Of a stretch of DNA of 64,000 nucleotides, positions 34,080-45,727 are shown piece by piece. A program made the translations under genes and the position numbers. How positions within the stretch are numbered: position 1 is the first letter of the stretch; the number at the start of each line of letters is the position of its first letter. The notes beneath the pieces were generated by a model. That model did no database searches. It was not told the DNA's origin and saw only the letters and a list, made by a program, of their open reading frames with translations. Source of the stretch: Cercozoa sp. M6MM (Eukaryota; Endomyxa: Ascetosporea); assembly GCA_040357565.1 (NCBI GenBank), contig JBDODJ010000046.1. One strand, written 5' to 3'.

Positions 34080-35150
34080 CTAGGCGGCGTTCTTGTCAGC
34101 GGCGGCCTGGTCGGACGCAGTGAGCTGCTCGGTGATGACAAAGTCGCCGAGAGCACTGTCGCGCGGCTTGAGCGCGAGTTGTCGCTCGTTGGCGAGGTGC
34201 AGCACCGAGATGAAGCACAGCGGCACCGAGACGTGTCGCAGCTGCCGCTGTTGCAGCGTGTTGTCCAGCGAGGACAGCACGGCCTGGAAGCTGCCCATGT
34301 GACGCTCGTCCAACACGCCCTGTGCCTGCTCCTGCTTCTTGTCGTCGCTGGCCTGCTGCACGCGCAGCAGTTGCAAGTAGTCGCCTGTGTATGTCACATT
34401 AAGCAGAAGGGCGTAAAAAGGGGAAGGGGAAGAGGGGGGTAGTGAGAGTGTGTACGCAAGGCAGGCTCCTTCTCGGCGCGCAGAGCGTTAACGCGACGGA
34501 TCTCGTCGCTCATGTTGACATCGTCGTCGTCGAGGTCCCTAGCACAAGGAAGAACACACGGGTACACTGGGGAAGGAGAGGTATGAAGGGTAGGTCAGGG
34601 TACTCATTGACGGGCAGCGGCGAGTCGCGTCGCTTGGCCATGAGGCGCCAGCAGCCGCGCTTTAGTGCGCGCATGTTGATACGCTTGGCACTCAGCGCGT
34701 ATTGGATCGGCACCTGTTCCCATGTGTATGTGTATGTGTATATGTGCATCTAAATGTACATATATTTGTATATATGTACCTATATATATATAAATGTTTA
34801 GAAGGACAGGGAAAAGACACACCAGACGAGCGCGGCGAGGTGCCGCGATGAGCGCCAGTGGCCGCGCGTCGCCCTGCAGAGCGCCCATCTGCGACGACAG
34901 CTGCATCATCTGCAAAACACACACACACATACATATACATATACATGTATACAGTATAGTGTATACAGTATATATATATATATAGTATAGTATAGTATGT
35001 ATAACATAGTATATATACATAGTATAGTATAGTATAGTATATCGTACATATAGCATAGTAGAGTACATAGTATGGATAGCATACAGTATGTATAGCATAG
35101 CATAGTTTGTATAACATAGTATAGTATAGAGTATAGTACAGGATATAGTG

Positions 35151-35204
<54 letters not shown>

Positions 35205-35781
35205 TACATCGACTTGCGAGCCGATCGATTCGAACTGCGGCACAGAGAAGGGTGGTTGATGCTGCTGTTGCTGTTGCTGTTGCTGCGAGTCGTCCATGTC
35301 GATCTCGGGCATGTCGGGCGCCTCCTCATCGGCCAGCTGGTTGTAGTCGTCAAAGGCCGGCAGACTGCCGCCGTTGTCGTAGAAACCGTCGGCGTCGTCG
35401 TTGTCGGCATCGGTGCCTGCGCGCTGCGAGGCCACGATCACTGCCTCGGCCAGTCTCTACAGACATACCACAGTCAGTCATTCTCAGACGCATATATATA
35501 TATGCAGAAATAGATAGGTAGTTAGGTAGATAGATAGCTAGATAGATAGATAGCTAGATAGATAGATAGCTAGATAGATAGATAGCTAGATAGATAGATA
35601 GCTAGATAGATAGCTAGATAGATAGATAGGTAGATAGACAGAGAGATAGATAAGTGAGAGCACCTTCAGCACATCGATCTCCGCTTCGTCGGGATCGACA
35701 AAGGTGAAACCCATCGCCGCGAACGTGTCATAGCTCACGCCGCTGTCGGTGCCTTGCTGGTGATACTCTTTGTCCTGCACA

Positions 35782-35819
<38 letters not shown>

Positions 35820-37385
35820 GCGACTCCACTCAACTCCAACTCAACTCAGCTCCAGTCAGCTTCTTGTTCCGTTTGGAGAAGAATACGGGGAAAATACCCA
35901 ATCGAGGAGAGTCGAATCGGAAAGTCGCGTGCGCTGCCTGGCCGGCTTGAGCACCGACTCTGGCTTCACTGGACGCGAGAAGTCGAACTCATCGTTGTTT
36001 CGGCGCTTCTGTACCGCTCAAACGGTTAAAGCCGTCCAAAACACCAATCACGAACAAGGTGGTTTGCAAACAAGGTGGTTTGCAAAAATTAGTGCGACTG
36101 GAAGCGAAAGGCGCAGAAAAAGCCAAGTTGTTTGCAAAAACGAGATTTTTTGATCGAAATTGATCGATCAGAGTGGATCAAAAAAAAATAAAAATAAAAA
36201 ATAAAGCAAGGGGGGGGGGTACCTTGCGAGCAGCAGCGGCAGCAGTGCGATCGGCGCGGCGTGGCACGGGTCGCGCAAAGTGCCAGTGACGCGGCATGAC
36301 GACTTGATTGAAATTTACCAGTTCGTGCGGATCGCAAGCCGCCAGTTCCTGCAGGATTTATACCCCCCTCTTTACCCCCCTCCCAGTTAATCCTATACCC
36401 CCATTAGCAGTTACCTCGTTGAGGGACTCGATGGAGAGACGCGAGGCGGCCATCCGGAGGGAGGCGGCGAGTGCCCTGTCAGTGTGCATGTGCTCAGTGT
36501 GCACATGCTCAGTGCGCACGTGCTCGACGTCAGTGTCACTGTCAGTGTCACTGTGCTCATTGATCGGCAGGTCACCGTCAGGCAGAGTGATCGGGTCAGC
36601 CTCCTCCCAGTTGGCATGTGGCATGTCGTCCAGTGTGTTCATGTCCGACATGTCGATCTCGGGCATCTCCATCTCCGGCATCTCGTACTGCGCTGCCGCT
36701 CCTGCAGGGGGGGGGGGGGGGGGGGGGNNNNNNNNNNNNNNNNNNNNNNNNNNNNNNNNNNNNNNNNNNNNNNNNNNNNNNNNNNNNNNNNNNNNNNNNN
36801 NNNNNNNNNNNNNNNNNNNNNNNNNNNACCCTCCAAGTCGATAGGATCGCGGTTGTCGCCAACGATCATCGCTTCGATTCCGACGCGGTCCATGTCGAGT
36901 TCGTCCATGTCCAGTGCTGTACCCAGGGGGGTAAAGGGGAGTGTGTGGGTAAGGAGGGAGGCTACATGCAGGCAGCCTGTGCACATGCCTCGAGGCACAG
37001 CGTCGCACCAGTGCCTCCATGTGGTCCAATGGCACACACAGCGAGCGCACCTCGTTCCGCTCTGGGGGTATAGGGTATGGGGGCATAGGGTGGGGAGTAT
37101 GGGGGTAGGTAGGGGTATAGAGGGTAGGTAGGGGTATTAAGGGTAGGTAGGGGTATAGAGGGTAGGTAGGGGTATAGAGGGTAGGGTAGGGGGTAGGGGC
37201 AGGGGTAGGGGCAGGGGTAGGGGCAGGGGTAGGTAGGGGGGTAAACAGGGGGGTACGAAGTGGCGGCTCGTGTGGCCACACGCCGGCCGAGCGGCACGAC
37301 AGAACGGCGACGCGAGCGACGTCGCGACGGCACGGCAGCCACGCCTCCTCCGCCTCCGCCTCCTCACAACGTGCCAACTCGCCTG
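34080..37385 (-). CDS. NCAPH: Condensin kleisin subunit NCAPH / Barren (N-terminus missing in gap)
   Basis: Kleisin that bridges SMC2 and SMC4 in condensin I and compacts mitotic chromosomes. Minus strand. The C-terminal exons are diagnostic: IQYALSAKRINMRALKRGCW (kleisin winged-helix start, human [20 protein letters not shown]), then VSVPLCFISVLHLANERQLA and SALGDFVI, stop at 34080. The middle has MPRHWHFARPVPR (human GPDHWRFRPRR) and acidic exons such as EMPEMEMPEIDMSDMNTLDD and EEAPDMPEIDMDDSQQQQ. Exons further 5' lie around two 100-N gaps (36728-36827, 37386-37485), and the N-terminal SMC2-binding part is not visible. Introns hold (GATA)n, (CA)n, TA and GGTA-type repeats. The Gln run near 35,265 and the acidic segments make it longer and less conserved than animal orthologues. 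Confidence 0.8.
34958..35205. repeat. AT-rich TATAG tract with (TA)n and (GA)n
   Basis: Degenerate TATAGTATAG repeats, then (TA)n at about 35154-35182 and (GA)n at about 35183-35205, inside an NCAPH intron. Confidence 0.85.
35518..35655. repeat. (TAGATAGATAGC)n repeat
   Basis: Tandem GATA-type units with periodic TAGC, in an NCAPH intron. Confidence 0.9.
35783..35816. repeat. (CA)n microsatellite
   Basis: About 17 CA units in an NCAPH intron. Confidence 0.9.
36709..36827. other. Poly-G run leading into a 100-N assembly gap
   Basis: G run at about 36709-36727 followed by N at 36728-36827. The gap is inside the condensin gene. Confidence 0.95.
37060..37250. repeat. GGTAGG/GGGTATAGA repeat tract
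   Basis: Degenerate tandem GGTAGGTAGGGGTATAGAG units, probably intronic in the condensin gene. Confidence 0.8.
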
Positions 37386-37485
37386 NNNNNNNNNNNNNNN
37401 NNNNNNNNNNNNNNNNNNNNNNNNNNNNNNNNNNNNNNNNNNNNNNNNNNNNNNNNNNNNNNNNNNNNNNNNNNNNNNNNNNNNN
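37386..37485. other. 100-N assembly gap between condensin and SulP genes
   Basis: N run covering or adjoining the 5' ends of two head-to-head genes, so both N-termini and their promoter are likely lost here. Confidence 0.9.
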
Positions 37486-37523
37486 GAGGGATAGGGGCAA
37501 GTGTAATCTGTCTGTTTCTGCAG

Positions 37524-38826
37524 TGGCCTCAAGTCGACGATGTTTCTCGGTTTTCTAACGGCTGCTATCGGCGGTCGTCCCGTACTCTCTCTGTACCGAG
37601 GGGGCAGGGGTATGGGGTAAAAAGAGGGGGTAAAGAGAGGGGTGTAACCTAGGCCATGATCTCGGGCGCCGCCGGTGCCATGGCCGTGGTGGCCAAGGAC
37701 ATCATGGCCTCGGACGGCAAGCTGGACGACCTGTCCGAGGGCGACCGTTTCGATGTGCTCATGTGGACTATGTTCCTCTGCGGCGTCGTGCAGGTACTTT
37801 ATTCTCCTCCCTCTACCCCTCCCCATTTATTCCTCCCTTTACCCCCTTTACCCCCTCTTTACCCCCCTGTTCCCCCTTCTTTATCCCCGATTTACCTCCC
37901 CCCAGATGCTGTTCGGCGTGTTCCGCGTGGCCAAGTTCGTCAAGCTGATTCCGGAGACGGCCATGCTCGGCTTCATGAACGGACTGGCCATTGTGATCTT
38001 TATGGCGCAGCTTACGGCCTTTCAGGCCTGTCGCATCCCGGGTGTGTTTACCCCCCCCCCGTTACCCTCTCTCCTCCTGTTTACCCCGTACCTTCGACCC
38101 CCTCCCGTGCAGAAGCCAAGGTATTCAACGACTGCGAGGTCAAGGAACGCGAGTGGTTAAAGGTGCGTTGGTACAAGTGTATCGACTACCTGAATTGACT
38201 GTATGTTGACTGTGTACCGTCCAGTTGGACGAGACGGAGACCTGGCTGACACTGGTGCTGGTGTTCCTCACCATGGCCGTCATGGTGCTGTGGCCCAAGG
38301 TCCCGAAGATCGGCGGATGGCTGCCGGCCTCCTTCGTCGCACTGGTGGGCTTTACCCTCCTTATCCCCCTGACCCCGCCCCTACCCTACCTCGACTCCTA
38401 CCCCTTTACTCTCCTCTACTTGTACCCCCTAGGCACTGGCGACCTTCGTGGAGCACGTCATCTACCGCATCGGCTTCGATCGCGAGTATGAAACTTGACC
38501 CCTCCCCCTGTCATCGCACCCTTAATTGTGTGTGTCATATTGAGACAGAACACGGACGGTTAAAGATACGGCGCCGTTGAATGGTTTTAACCTTCACACC
38601 CATGCCCCTTTACCCCATACTCCTACCCCTTACCCCTTTACCTCCCTTACCCTATATCCCTTTATCCCTTCCCCTAACACAGAGTCGTTCAGTACGCCGA
38701 CTTTTCCGCCAGCCGACATGCTGTGGAAGGACGGCACAGCACTTGGCATGTCGCTACAGGTAGGGCAGTCTATTTGTATTGGTCCGTTTCTACCGGTCCA
38801 TTTGTACTGTGTGTGTATGTGTGTGT

Positions 38827-38875
<49 letters not shown>

Positions 38876-40967
38876 TGTGGGTGGCTACAGTACGCAGTGC
38901 AATTGGCGGCCATTGGCGCCATCGAGAGCGTCATGACGTTGCAGGCCGTCGACGAAATCACGGGCGCGCAGCCTTCGACCTTCCGTGCCAACCAGGTAGG
39001 GGGTAAGGGGTACAGGAGGGCAAGGGGGTAACGGAGGGGGAAGAGGGTAAAGGGGCAACGGGGGAAAGAGGGGGAGGAGGGTTAAAATCCCGTATGTGCA
39101 GGAGTGTGTGGCACAAGGCGTCGCGAATTTTGTGTCGAGTTTCTTTGGCGCCATGGGTGGTAACTTTTTTTTTTAAATATTTGTGGAGGTGGGGAGTGGA
39201 CCTGTCCGCGCGGATGCAAATACGCGTAGGTGACGCCATGATCGGTCAGTCTACGATCAACGTGATGAACGGCGCACGTGGCCGACTCAGTGGCATGTCG
39301 GCCGGCATCTTCATGCTGTGCATCATTGTGTGTTTACCCTCCCCCTACATACCCCCTTGACCCCCCACCCCCTGTTCCCGGGCAGCTGGGCGCCAGTGCC
39401 GTGGTGGAGGCGATTCCGATCGCGGCACTGACAGGCGTGCTGTTCATGGTGGTGATTCACACCTTCAACTGGGGCACCTTCAAGACGCTGCGACGCGCCT
39501 CCAAGGCCGATGCCTTTGTGGTGTGTTCCGGCACTACCCCCCTTTGCCGTCCTCTTTACACCCCCCCCCAGGTGGTGCTAGTGACGGTACTGGCCGTAGT
39601 GACGAATCTGGCCATCGCCGTGATCTCGGGCGTGGTCTTCACAGCACTGGTCGACGCGTGGAGGAGCTCGCAGATGCTCACGGCGTCTACCGAGGTTTCT
39701 ACCCCCCTCCCCTTTACCCCCTACCCTCCCCATTTACCCCTCAGTTCATCCCCCTCCCTGTATCTCCATTTACCCTTCGCCCCAGATTCTGCACGACGAG
39801 AACGGCCGTCCAGTCAAGGTGTACCACTTCTCGGGTGCTCTTTTCTTCGGGTCCACGCGCACGTTCGCCAACATGTAGCTGCTGTTTTACCCCCCCCCCG
39901 CACCCTTTGACCCCCCACCCATGGTACAGGTTCGACTACGCCAACGACCCGGAGCACGTGCTACTGGACTTCCGAGAGTCCGTGTTGGTACTCACGTGAT
40001 ATGATATTTGGGTGTATGTATGTGTGTATGTATGCATTTATGGATGCATGTATGTATGTATAGATTTATGTATGTATATGTCTGTATGTATGTATGTATG
40101 TATGTATGTATGTCTGTATGTCTGTATGTCTGTATGTCTGTATGTATGCATGTATGTATGTACATGTATTTATGTACATGTATGTATTTAGGTCTGTATG
40201 TATTTAGGTATGTATGGTTTGTGTATGTATGTATGCATGTATATATGCAGGCGGATTGGTCGGCATTGGCCGCCGTCAAAGCTGTCGCCAAGCGCTATGC
40301 CGAAGTCGACAAGAACGTAACCCCCTGCTTTACCTCTTGCTTTACCCCCTGCTTTACCCTCTGTTACCCCTACCCCTTTCGGCAGGTGGAAGTACAACGA
40401 CTCGACGCTTTTTCAGTCGGTCGCGTTCAGCGCGCCGGCTCATTTGGTTCTTGATTTTACCCCCCCCCCCCCGCACCCTACCCTTACCCCCCTTCGTAGT
40501 GGCTGAAACAGTGGCGCTGCTGCACGGCGACAAGGAACTCTACGTGCACCACGGTACCTATGTTTTATTGTAACCTGCATTTTATATTTATCTATTTTAT
40601 TTTACATTTAGATGTATATTTATTATATATATATATATATATATGCATATATAGATGTAGAGAGCTACAAAGATAGATGTGTATACATATAGATATTAGA
40701 GATATAGAGATATAGAGATACAGAGATATGACTATATGCCTGTGTAGACAAGGAACTCAACGACGACAGCGATGGGCCTGGCGTCGTTGTCCACGCGGAC
40801 GTTCAGCACGGCGACAGCAACCTGCGCCGCCGCAAGTCGGTACCCTTTCGCCCATCCCCCTTTACCCCCTCTTTTAGCCCGTTATCTCCCGTGTGTAGCT
40901 GTCGCAACTGCACATGTTCGAGCCGTTGCAAGTGGAAGAGCACCCGTCGCCAGTGCAGGTGCTTCCT

Positions 40968-41018
<51 letters not shown>

Positions 41019-41028
41019 NNNNNNNNNN

Positions 41029-41077
<49 letters not shown>

Positions 41078-41267
41078 TCTTCTTCTCTTTCTCACTTGCT
41101 GTGTGTGTGTGTGTGTGTTGCACTGTGTGTTCGCGCTGTAGCCGGTGGTTGCTGTGGAACCCACGCAAGACGACAACGAAACCTCTCAGATCGAACCGTC
41201 TCAGATCAACGAAACCGAGAGCGATAGTGACAATGACGCTGCTGCCACGCCGGAGGATCAAGTCTAA
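37524..41267 (+). CDS. SulP/SLC26 family anion transporter with STAS domain (5' end missing)
   Basis: Membrane anion transporter of the sulfate permease family. Plus strand, about 13 exons with C-rich introns. The first visible exon starts at 37524 (GLKSTMFLGFLTAAIGGRP) and joins AMISGAAGAMAVVAKD, the conserved SulP GxTGAM region. Membrane exons follow: MLGFMNGLAIVIFMAQLTAF, LVLVFLTMAVMVLWPKV, QYAVQLAAIGAIESVMTLQA, GQSTINVMNGARGRLSGMSA, GASAVVEAIPIAALTGVLFM, VLVTVLAVVTNLAIAVISGV. The C-terminal STAS domain runs VKVYHFSGALFFGSTRTFAN, HVLLDFRES, DWSALAAVKAVAKRYAEVDK and VEVQRLDAFSVGRVQRAG. An acidic tail (NETESDSDNDAA) ends at TAA 41265-41267. The first helices fall in or before the N gap. The sequence resembles bacterial-type SulP proteins; the substrate (sulfate, bicarbonate or chloride) cannot be decided. 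Confidence 0.88.
38807..38878. repeat. (TG)n microsatellite
   Basis: Interrupted TG tract in a SulP intron. Confidence 0.9.
40010..40250. repeat. (TATG)n repeat tract
   Basis: Degenerate TATG/TCTG tandem units filling a SulP intron within the STAS-coding part. Confidence 0.9.
40973..41075. repeat. (CT)n microsatellite with 10-N gap
   Basis: Pure CT tract with N at 41019-41028, in the last SulP intron. Confidence 0.95.
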
Positions 41268-41435
41268 TAGTTCCCCGCGTCGTGTGCAAGTTGAGTGAAC
41301 TAACGTATCAAACTATCGATGCCGTGGTCATTTCCAAAGACGGTTGGTCTTCGCTTGTGGCAAACTGCAAACTATAAATACTGTGAGCGGCGAAGCGAAG
41401 CAGTGCTCGTTTGTGTGTGTGTAGCGTAGATTTCT

Positions 41436-44400
41436 ATGAGTAGTGCTGCTGACGCGGAGACTCGGTGCTGGCCCCAATAAATATCGATCTCGGGTTTTGG
41501 CAATTTTTCTTTGCGTACGCAGTGTCGGCGTTACAGAGTTTCTTTCAGATGTCTACCTCGGTGGTTCACGTACGTTGTGTGATCATTAGTTGCTGTTACA
41601 TTTTTGGTATCTGCAAATTCGTGCCTTCAGTGACCCGTCCGCGCGCACAGCTGAAAGCGATGAACAGCGACTTTATCGTTCGCGAGATTGATGCAGATGG
41701 AACAGTGTGTGATGCTCCGATCAAGTCCGTCGATGCGTACTCTGGTACAAGTTAAACTATGTGCTTCTAAGGGAGCACTCTTTGAAACTGTGAGTTGGGG
41801 TTTTCAGAGGAGGAGTGGCGCAGCATTCTGCCTGACCTGGTGGATCGGGAGGCGCTGCTGGAACGCGTCAAACAGGAGTGCGCTGACAAGTAAACTGACC
41901 AGTCAAGTGTCTACTCTGTTCTTGTACATTTGTGCTGTTTCGTTGTGGCAGAAAGCAAGAAATCGACGTCAGTACCCTCGTGCAGAACGAGAAGTCCGTC
42001 CAGTGTCGACAGGAGTTGCGTCAGTTGCTGTCGCAGCGTCCAGCCTGGGCCGACGAGATCGAACAACGATTTGCTGCACTTAGTCGACCAGCTGACTCGT
42101 GTAATCTTTTTCTTTGTCAGGCAGCGCCTAGCATTTCCCTCGGCTGTGTGCAGCTGACGGTGCTTTCTTCCGTCGCAGTTTCGATGAGTTGGAGCACTGG
42201 ACGCAGCAGCAACTGGAAGCGACACATGACAACGCTGCCAAAAAGCAGACTGAGTCGTGCTTCTGTCTCGGCGTCTTCAATGACAAGGAGGAGCGTCTGC
42301 GACTCTACCGGTTTTTCCCGACCCGTCTATTGTCCCTGTACCTTTTTGATCCAGCCGTTTCGCAGAATTTTCCGGAGTGTGCTGCCGCTGTTTGAACTGC
42401 AGTCGACAAAGCAGCGCGGCTGGAGTCTCCGCACTCGCCGTGAGCTACAGAAACTTGGTATCTTTGAAAGGATAAACAGAGACCGTAAGGTATAGAGTGG
42501 CATTTGACAGGTCCCAACAAGGACAAGCAACCGGAACGCATGTGCGTGTCGGTGTCACTGCACGCTGGTGTGTCGGCAATGCGCACTGCCTTCGAACGCA
42601 TGTTATCCAGCGATGACACTCCAAGCAATCTCGCCAAACACGTCGACTCTGTCACGGCCAAAATCGCCTTGTTCTCCAGTGTATATTGAACGGGACATAA
42701 GAGTACAAGAGGGAAGGGTAAAACTACATGTGCGTTGGTGCAGTTGGTGCACACAGCGGAAGGTGTGACTTTGGGCCCGGACACGAGTTGCGATGTTGCA
42801 CTGCCTGCTGCATTGTCGACCTTGCTGCAGCAGTGTTCCGAGAGAGCCAGCACTGCTTCCATCGATCGCACGAGCGATCGGCGGCGTCGCAAGAACGACG
42901 GCGCTCTCGGAGTGCAAGAGGCTGTTTTCGCCAGCTTCCTCAATCTGCGTGCAAGGCTACATTGTATTCTCTCCATCTTACTCCTTTCATGATACTTCCT
43001 GCTATTCCTGCTACCTTTGATGTTACCCTTCTAGCAAACGAAGGCAACTGGATTCTGCGACTCCGGTTTCGGCCTGTGGGGTACTTCTTCTCTTCTCTGT
43101 GATTGGGTGGGTTTACTTTGTGTCTTCTTGAGCAGTCGCGCCAATAAACGCAAACAAATGCGAAAGCGCGCACGTGGCGATCTTGCCGACGTTTTTCTGC
43201 GTCTCACGCTGCACCGAAGCGGTGTCGAGCACGGCGAGGCACTGTACCTTTCGCTTTACCCCTTGCATTCTCCTCCTCTCTCGATCTTCACCCGTGGTAC
43301 AGTGCGGCAGTGGCACAAGTGATGGGCGTGTCTCCCAATGTGGTTTCGGTCAGTGGCACCAAGGACAAGCATGCTGTCACGACGCAGCGTGTCGGTATTT
43401 TCTCTCCTCTCGTCTGGATTACTCTTTGTTATTGTCAAAATTTGTAGTGATTCAGAACCCTTCGCTGTGTAATCTCAAGTCGGACAAGTTAGAGGTAGTT
43501 CGATAGCGAATCCTCTGTTTTTTGTTGTTGCAGTTTGAATAGGCAAAGCTGGAGCGTGTGCGAAAGTCGCTGCGAAATGGAACGTTTGAACTTGGCGACG
43601 CCGTCGCTGCGTCGGCTTCTCTGGCTGTACACCTACACCTTGATAGGAGTCACCTGGATACTGAGGGGCAACTGTGTCATGTGCAGTTGGGCAATGCCAA
43701 AGGCAATCGTTTCACAATCACGCTGCGGAGCCTGGGCGTCAGTGACGACGCTCTCTTTCACTGCGACAAAGGTGTTACTCCCCTTGCACCCTCTCATGTT
43801 CCTTTCCTTGACCTCTTTCCCGCAGTGGAAGAGCGACTGCGCGTGATGGCAGAGCGCGGTTTCTTGAACTACCTCGGCGTGCAGCGTTTTGGCGCGGAGG
43901 GTTCCAACTCTGCGGTACATTGAAAATATTACTTTGTATTTAAGCACCTGAACGTATATATAATATATAAAATATCAGTATATCTCTATAAAGAGTCAGT
44001 AAAATGGGGTAAAACTATCGCGTATGTGTGAGCGTAGTTGGTGGGCACGGCTTTGCTGAAAAGCGATTACGCGCACGCTTTGTCGTTACATGTTGTTCCA
44101 CTGCCTCGGGTACTCTTACCTCCTCTTCTGTACCCTTGTGATACCTCCCCATGAGTGATTCAACAGGAGCGGCAGGAGTCAGTCAAGGCACTGAACAATG
44201 TGCGCGATGCACTCGCTCCCTTCTACATTGGTACGCGTGTCCATGTCATGTTCTGTGTATGTGTAGTCTGTACATATATACAGAAGACAAGACGGAGTCG
44301 ACTCTGGTGACTGCCGACTCGGTGCGCACGCTACTGCGCGCCGCAAGTGACCGACAGCTTCCGCGCGGACGGCGAAATAAAGTATTTGCCGTGCTGGCGC

Positions 44401-44652
44401 AACGGCTGCGTCGGATTCCGCTTGACGCCGCCGGTGTCGATGGTGTTCAGGAGGACGAGCGACTGCGACAACAGGTCGGCAAGGCTGCTTTGGTACGGAT
44501 GTACTGCTTTCGGGTTAGTTGGCTTCCTTATTGGAGCCATCTTAACATACCGCACAGGCGGCCTTCAATGCCATTCCGTACACGAACCGAACCAAGATCG
44601 TGCAAGCGGCCTCGAACATGGTGTGTGTGTGTGTGTGCATGTGTGTGTGTGT

Positions 44653-44733
<81 letters not shown>

Positions 44734-45098
44734 GCGATCCCTTTCTATGTGTAGGTGTGGAACCAAACAGTGTCCCACCTGGCACAGCAGGTGCAGCAAC
44801 AAGTGCGCACGGCCAGGGAGAGTGCAGGTGACAGTATCGACGTGCCTGCTCTTGTGGAAAGCACTCTGGGCGGTGGCTACGAGGACAAGGACTCCTGGTG
44901 TGTTATTTCTTCGTTCCTTTTCCTCTCCTCTGCCACGTTAACGTGTCTTTCCACCAGGCTGGCTGCTCCGGGCAGTCGGTTCTACAAGCAGCTGCACCCT
45001 GAGGCACGTCGTCTGTGCGAGTCGCTTGGCCTGACTCTCGAGTGCTTTGGTTCCTGCCACCTTTTGTTTTTCCCCACCCCACTTGACTCCGTGCGCGC

Positions 45099-45158
<60 letters not shown>

Positions 45159-45709
45159 GTGTGTGTTTTGGCCCATGACACTTCGGCAAGGTTGATTGAA
45201 TAATCGATATGGACGAACGGCGAGTGGGTTCGAGCTATGAACCAAGTAGCGCGCAGCTCGCTCGTTGGTGGCCTTCCTCATTGCACCCCTCAAGCTCCAG
45301 CAGCGCTGGAGAGAGCATTCATCCTCCGCGCTTGAGAGAGCATTCCTCGCGCTTGAGAGAGCATGCAGCCTCCGCGCTTGAGAGAGCATTCATCCTCCGC
45401 GCTTGAGAGAGCATGCAGCCTCGCGCTTGAGAGAGCATGCAGCCTCGCGCTTGAGAGAGCATTCAGCCTCGCGCTAACTTACTTTTTCGTCCTACCGCGC
45501 GCTTCATTCATTCACGTTGACTGGCTTTTTTCAGACGAGTCGAAGGCGATCTGCAGCACGTGGACAACTACACTGACAGCAACAATGTAGAAACAGCACA
45601 GCTGCAGCTCACTTGCGGCGGGTTGCGATTGAGGTACTCGACTGATCTGTTAAGGCAGATACTACTGTACGTATGCGATATCGGTCGGATGCTGTGCGCG
45701 ACGCCATGA
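41436..45709 (+). CDS. PUS7: TruD-family pseudouridine synthase (PUS7-like)
   Basis: Converts uridine to pseudouridine in tRNA, mRNA and snRNA. Plus strand, many short exons. The start MSSAADAETR (41436) joins VGVTEFLSDVYLGGS and MNSDFIVREIDADGTV, the TruD N-terminal signature. The catalytic segment is NVVSVSGTKDKHAVTTQRV near 43.33-43.39 kb; then LGNAKGNRFTITLRSLG, GFLNYLGVQRFGAEGSNSA, and AAFNAIPYTNRTKIVQAASN with VWNQTVSHLAQQ correspond to the conserved NAMPFRTR...YVWN block. The last supported exon (from 45535) reads RVEGDLQHVDNYTDSNNVET, matching the GDLV segment, then a GLRLRYSTD segment. The frame stops at 45707-45709, only 18 bp from the convergent RhoGEF stop. The usual C-terminal SSYATM block is not found, so the C-terminus is truncated, altered or mis-spliced in this reading. 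Confidence 0.85.
44623..44731. repeat. (TG)n microsatellite
   Basis: About 50 TG units with small interruptions, in a PUS7 intron. Confidence 0.95.
45100..45166. repeat. (TG)n microsatellite
   Basis: TG tract in the last long PUS7 intron. Confidence 0.95.
45296..45475. repeat. Minisatellite, unit about 24-28 bp around GCGCTTGAGAGAGCAT
   Basis: Seven or so copies of GCGCTTGAGAGAGCAT followed by a variable KCAKCCTC(C) spacer, inside a PUS7 intron. Copies differ by short indels, so it is an ordinary tandem minisatellite. Confidence 0.9.
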
Positions 45710-45727
45710 TCGGTTGAAGCCTGCTAC

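Noticed and set aside
34080-37385. Cohesin kleisin RAD21 instead of condensin
   Set aside because: The AKRINMRALKRGCW, HWHFARP and LLHLANE-like (VLHLANERQLA) blocks match NCAPH/Barren, not RAD21.
44600-44800. Long His/Thr or Val/Cys open frames over TG/CA repeats
   Set aside because: They are translations of microsatellites on both strands and have no independent support.
45296-45475. CRISPR-like array in the tandem repeat
   Set aside because: The spacers are not unique; units are contiguous near-identical minisatellite copies in a eukaryotic intron.
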